From a virus: 24,136 nt of DNA. Every line of letters begins with the position of its first letter. The stretch's first letter is position 1. The stretch spans positions 1-24,136 of IMG/VR virus record IMGVR_UViG_3300032116_009412; one strand, given 5' to 3'. A model generated the notes under the pieces. That model saw only the letters and a list, made by a program, of their open reading frames with translations, ran no database searches and was not told the origin of the DNA. The translations under genes were made by a program, and so were the position numbers. This document shows positions 21,253 through 24,136 of this stretch, piece by piece.

Positions 21253-22430
21253 CGCCCGACCTCTGGAAGATATATACGCTTTGCCTCATCCCAACTAATT
21301 CCAATCATATTGGTGTAATACAGAATACCATCCTTTGTCCGACCCTCTTCATGCAACTTCTCATATCGGGCAATAGCCTTCGGCTTCCACCAGTTCAATA
21401 CAGAATCTACATCATCCTTCAGCTTTGTCAAGGGAACGAGCTTATCCTTCTCAATCTCCCCACGGAGGAACTCACGGGTATTCTCGTAAAGGGGAGCGTA
21501 ATATACACCACGCTCAAATCCGTGCTTGTACTTACTCGCACTGACTCCCACTTCACGGAAAATCATAGAAATGATTTGCTGTTTAATACCAGTGACCGGC
21601 CCCTTCGATGGGTCATCCTTGACGAATCGTTCCTTGTATTCATCTGGCTTGTTCTGCTTCAGATAGTCATGCCACTTGCCATAGACATCATCATCGGGCT
21701 TGATACCAATCGCACCAGTACTCGAACCCAACTTCTTCCAGAACGGAATAGAATTGTACATAGATTCCGACCCATATAGTGAAGTGGTGGTCAGTCCAGC
21801 CAACACATTGTTATACATCTTTTCCCACGTATCAGACACAACCTTTGTGGTCAACATAGACGCAACCAGCTTCCCACCCAAGAAGTTGTATCCGAACGGC
21901 TGGGTAGCCATAATACACGTACCGATAGCGGAATTATTCAACTTCCCCTTTAGCTTTGTATCCTTATCCCAACCAATCCACTGGTCACGGCATCCGATAG
22001 CGATTACATCACTACCCAACGAAGTTGCACCCAGATACTTCCCCGTCACCTCATCATAGACAAGGAACCGAACGAATCGGCCGGGGTTCTGGTCGAACTC
22101 CATCGTATGTGAGAATACCCGAATCATATTCCAATCCATCTCGTCGGTAGTCTTTGGCATGACCACACGAATACGAGGCTGGAGGGCTTGGATTTCCTTG
22201 ACTGTCTGTTCCTTATTGTTAAGATCAGTAGGCGTCCAAATTTTCGCCTTCACGATGCGAGCCTTATCAAACGAATTCTGATAATACCCATTTACTTCCT
22301 TATACTTCTTGTACAAGGTTTGCTCTTGAACGGACATACTCTTAAGCATGTCCAAGTTTTCGACAAAGAGTTGTTTCTCCTTGTCGAAATCAAACTTGGG
22401 TGCATCAAAGAAATCGTCGAAGCCGGCCAT
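21249..22430 (-). CDS. DruA/DUF4338-like protein
   Basis: A 393-residue protein whose central part resembles DUF4338, the domain of DruA from the Druantia anti-phage system. Matching segments are FLVYDEVTGKYLG (122-134), GCRDQWIGWD (146-155; the family has RD..IGW), a Pro-containing segment then GGKLVASML (185-193), W202-x3-Y206, and MYNSIPFWKKLGSSTG (224-239), equivalent to the family's Y.A.NW..LG.T.G. The first 90 residues are charged and helical and the last 120 are separate. The family's biochemical activity is not established. The stop of the clamp gene overlaps its ATG as TAATG. Confidence 0.65.
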   Translation of the reverse strand: MAGFDDFFDAPKFDFDKEKQLFVENLDMLKSMSVQEQTLYKKYKEVNGYYQNSFDKARIVKAKIWTPTDLNNKEQTVKEIQALQPRIRVVMPKTTDEMDWNMIRVFSHTMEFDQNPGRFVRFLVYDEVTGKYLGATSLGSDVIAIGCRDQWIGWDKDTKLKGKLNNSAIGTCIMATQPFGYNFLGGKLVASMLTTKVVSDTWEKMYNNVLAGLTTTSLYGSESMYNSIPFWKKLGSSTGAIGIKPDDDVYGKWHDYLKQNKPDEYKERFVKDDPSKGPVTGIKQQIISMIFREVGVSASKYKHGFERGVYYAPLYENTREFLRGEIEKDKLVPLTKLKDDVDSVLNWWKPKAIARYEKLHEEGRTKDGILYYTNMIGISWDEAKRIYLPEVGR

Positions 22431-23155
22431 TAATCCTTCGTGTTAATCTGAACGAGGTAGTACTTCGAGGTGAATCCCTCACCTGCGAACTCAGCCACAG
22501 CGATGCCCTTCGAACTAACCTTCAATACTCCATCCTTGATTTCCTTATTTGAAAGAAGGATTTCCTTCAAGTAGTCAGCGGAAAAGCTCGTCGGTTCAAT
22601 CTTAGTATTTGTCTTGGTTGTCGTCTTAATATTAACACGATTCGTGTTGGATGTAGAATAACCAATTACCACAGTCGCATCAGTGCCGTCACTCATCACG
22701 GTGAATGTGCTCACCTCAGACAGAGCGCCTTTAGCACGGGCGAATGTGTTAACAAACTTCTCATCAAGAACGATTTCGATATCGGTGGGAGGAAGCTTCT
22801 TCAAATCGGGAACTTTTGGGATGACCGATTCATCTGCAAGAACAAATGTAACCTTCGTATCAGAATCGGAAAGATTCATTCCGACAACCTTGCCAGACAC
22901 ATTGTTGGCAGCGACCTTGAGCTTCTCCCCAAGTACACCAAGAAGTGAACGAAGCTTCTTTGTTTCATAGATACTGAACTCACCTTGGGGAAATCCGATA
23001 TCGTGACCAGTAACTTCGGCAAGTACATTCTTATCGTCAGAAACCGCACGAACTGTCATCTCTGTACCATTCGATACATACTTTACGCTCTCACATGCTC
23101 CACCGATGTTATACTTCGAAATGAACTTTTCCAACTTTGACTTTTCCATAACCAT
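22430..23155 (-). CDS. 45: DNA polymerase sliding clamp, gp45-like
   Basis: A 241-residue protein of the PCNA-like clamp fold, near T4 gp45 (228 aa). It alternates two-fold repeated beta-rich modules: EKSKLEKFISKYN at the start, GEFSIYETKKLRSLLGVLG (78-96) at the end of the first domain pattern, and FSADYLKEILLSNKEIKDG near the end, with KYYLVQIN closing. The clamp-loader ATPase and small subunit lie downstream in the same direction, as in T4. An AGAGG lies four bases before the ATG at 23155; an ATG two codons later is an alternative. Confidence 0.86.
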   Translation of the reverse strand: MVMEKSKLEKFISKYNIGGACESVKYVSNGTEMTVRAVSDDKNVLAEVTGHDIGFPQGEFSIYETKKLRSLLGVLGEKLKVAANNVSGKVVGMNLSDSDTKVTFVLADESVIPKVPDLKKLPPTDIEIVLDEKFVNTFARAKGALSEVSTFTVMSDGTDATVVIGYSTSNTNRVNIKTTTKTNTKIEPTSFSADYLKEILLSNKEIKDGVLKVSSKGIAVAEFAGEGFTSKYYLVQINTKD

Positions 23156-23166
23156 TTAACCTCTGT

Positions 23167-23523
23167 TTAATATTGTTCGTCTTTGTACCACATACGAGTT
23201 AATTTACCTTCCGTGAAACGGGCAGAGTAATATCTCCACTTTCCGTCCACAGTTTTACCTTCATAAAATATAACATCACCGTGGAAGTCTGTCAAGTACT
23301 CTCGGCGATAACTACCTTCTACTTTATTAAAATACCCATTAAAAACGGAGCTGGAGTCATCCGTCCACTCGTAATCCCACACTTCACGGTATAATTCACC
23401 ATTATTAGTTATAACATAATTTTCTAATGCACAGTCTAATGATTTCGTTTGAAATTCAACATCAGGTACTTCGGAAAAGCCTGGAATCTTTATTTCCACT
23501 TTTAATGTGTCGAACATTCCCAT
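23167..23523 (-). CDS. Small phage protein, MGMFD family type
   Basis: A 118-residue protein beginning MGMFDTLKVEIKIPG. Small proteins with the start MGMFD, then an alternating beta region with Trp/Tyr (REVWDYEWTDDSS, KWRYYSARFTEGK) are widespread in phages and bacteria and have no agreed function. No membrane segment or catalytic triad can be seen. CGGAG lies six bases before the ATG at 23523. It precedes the sliding clamp by 11 bases. Confidence 0.75.
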   Translation of the reverse strand: MGMFDTLKVEIKIPGFSEVPDVEFQTKSLDCALENYVITNNGELYREVWDYEWTDDSSSVFNGYFNKVEGSYRREYLTDFHGDVIFYEGKTVDGKWRYYSARFTEGKLTRMWYKDEQY

Positions 23524-23526
23524 ATA

Positions 23527-24132
23527 TCACTCCGTTACGAAAGCGGTTTCTTCTGGATTGGTTCCCATCTTTTCTACATAATATATTTTGTGATTGACCT
23601 TCAATCTTATTGGTAGCTTCCAGTTTGTAAAGCTATCTTCCCACCATCTAACTCTGTTGTTTGGCATCGCTGCAAGATATCCTTCTGGTGATACCAACAT
23701 ATTAAAACTTTTATCTTGTTGTGGTGCATTAGAATATCCATCGTCGTGAAACTCAATAGCCCATCCCAATCCACGACCAGTAAATTTTTTACCCAACGAA
23801 TCCACCCATTCTGCACTTAATCCTTTAGAAAATGTCATATCCACGATACTAAACTCTGTTCCAAAACATCCCCACACTTGATGGCAGTGTAAATCTTGCA
23901 TCGGTGGTGTATCTTTATTCGGGTCTTGTCCGATTATCAATCCGTGAATAGGAACTCCACGATATTGTGCTCCATTTTCCAATAATACAGAAAAGGTCAA
24001 TGCTTGTGCTGGTCTGACGGATACCGCATGAATGATGCAATTTTCCACACCAGTGTCCACTCCGTTCGTAATAAACTCACGATGGACTCTACCATACAAA
24101 TGCTGAGGGAGTGATGCGGTTAGTGAGTGCAT
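23527..24132 (-). CDS. Hypothetical phage protein
   Basis: A 201-residue protein I do not recognise. It is beta-rich, with hydrophobic strands (NCIIHAVSVRPAQALTFSV) and a His/Cys/Trp cluster (MQDLHCHQVWGCFG, about residues 77-90). A second Trp-rich region (VRWWEDSFTNW) lies near the C-terminus. It has no signal peptide or membrane helix. The ATG at 24132 is four bases from the window edge, so its upstream context is not visible and the true start could lie further out. Confidence 0.7.
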   Translation of the reverse strand: MHSLTASLPQHLYGRVHREFITNGVDTGVENCIIHAVSVRPAQALTFSVLLENGAQYRGVPIHGLIIGQDPNKDTPPMQDLHCHQVWGCFGTEFSIVDMTFSKGLSAEWVDSLGKKFTGRGLGWAIEFHDDGYSNAPQQDKSFNMLVSPEGYLAAMPNNRVRWWEDSFTNWKLPIRLKVNHKIYYVEKMGTNPEETAFVTE

Positions 24133-24136
24133 TATA

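Noticed and set aside
1-24136. tRNA genes, CRISPR arrays, IS elements, integrase or attachment sites.
   Set aside because: No cloverleaf, spaced repeats, transposase or recombinase motifs were seen on reading. A dedicated tRNA scan was not possible.

Overview
This window looks like part of a tailed-phage genome with a T4-type replisome (a myovirus-like Caudoviricetes). All genes I can support lie on the minus strand, so transcription runs from high to low coordinates. Neighbouring genes are separated by a few bases or overlap, very often through ATGA or TAATG junctions. The DNA is AT-rich. I see no rRNA, tRNA, CRISPR array, transposase or integrase. No gene-free stretch exceeds about 100 bases once three short genes missed by length-limited ORF calling are counted (10289-10459, 11974-12141, 12592-12756). 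The host cannot be told from this sequence.

Region 1 (24132 down to 15796) is a replication block: sliding clamp (gp45-like), clamp-loader ATPase (gp44-like), clamp-loader small subunit (gp62-like) and dCMP deaminase. In T4 the 45-44-62 genes are adjacent. Here the set is split by two inserts. Between 45 and 44 lie a DruA/DUF4338-like protein, a degenerate GT-B glycosyltransferase and a GIY-YIG plus ParB-like fusion. Between 44 and 62 lie a zinc-ribbon protein and a Mom-family protein. Mom modifies adenine in DNA, so I read these inserts as a candidate DNA-modification or anti-restriction module. This is the most interesting part of the window.

Region 2 (15803 to 10289) is a small-gene and accessory region. 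It holds an IscA/ErpA-type Fe-S carrier, a RecB-like PD-(D/E)XK nuclease with a possible Fe-S cysteine cluster, a SpoU/TrmH-type RNA methyltransferase, an SprT-like HExxH metalloprotein, membrane and zinc-binding small proteins, a PMI-like cupin and a calcineurin-like phosphoesterase. A hairpin fused to a sigma70-like promoter (14657-14703) separates the transcription units here.

Region 3 (10284 to 1) is a glycan cluster. It has GDP-mannose 4,6-dehydratase, a second NAD-dependent epimerase, about seven glycosyltransferases of different folds (two GT4-like, a GT2, a GT7C-like, a GT9-like and two other GT-A-like) and an FkbM-type methyltransferase. Two small phage proteins of unknown function sit inside it. 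With the cupin just upstream, it could build and transfer a GDP-mannose-derived deoxysugar glycan onto virion proteins, host surface glycans or DNA; the sequence does not say which. The window ends inside a gene resembling the nucleotide-modification-associated Nmad1/DUF1599 family.
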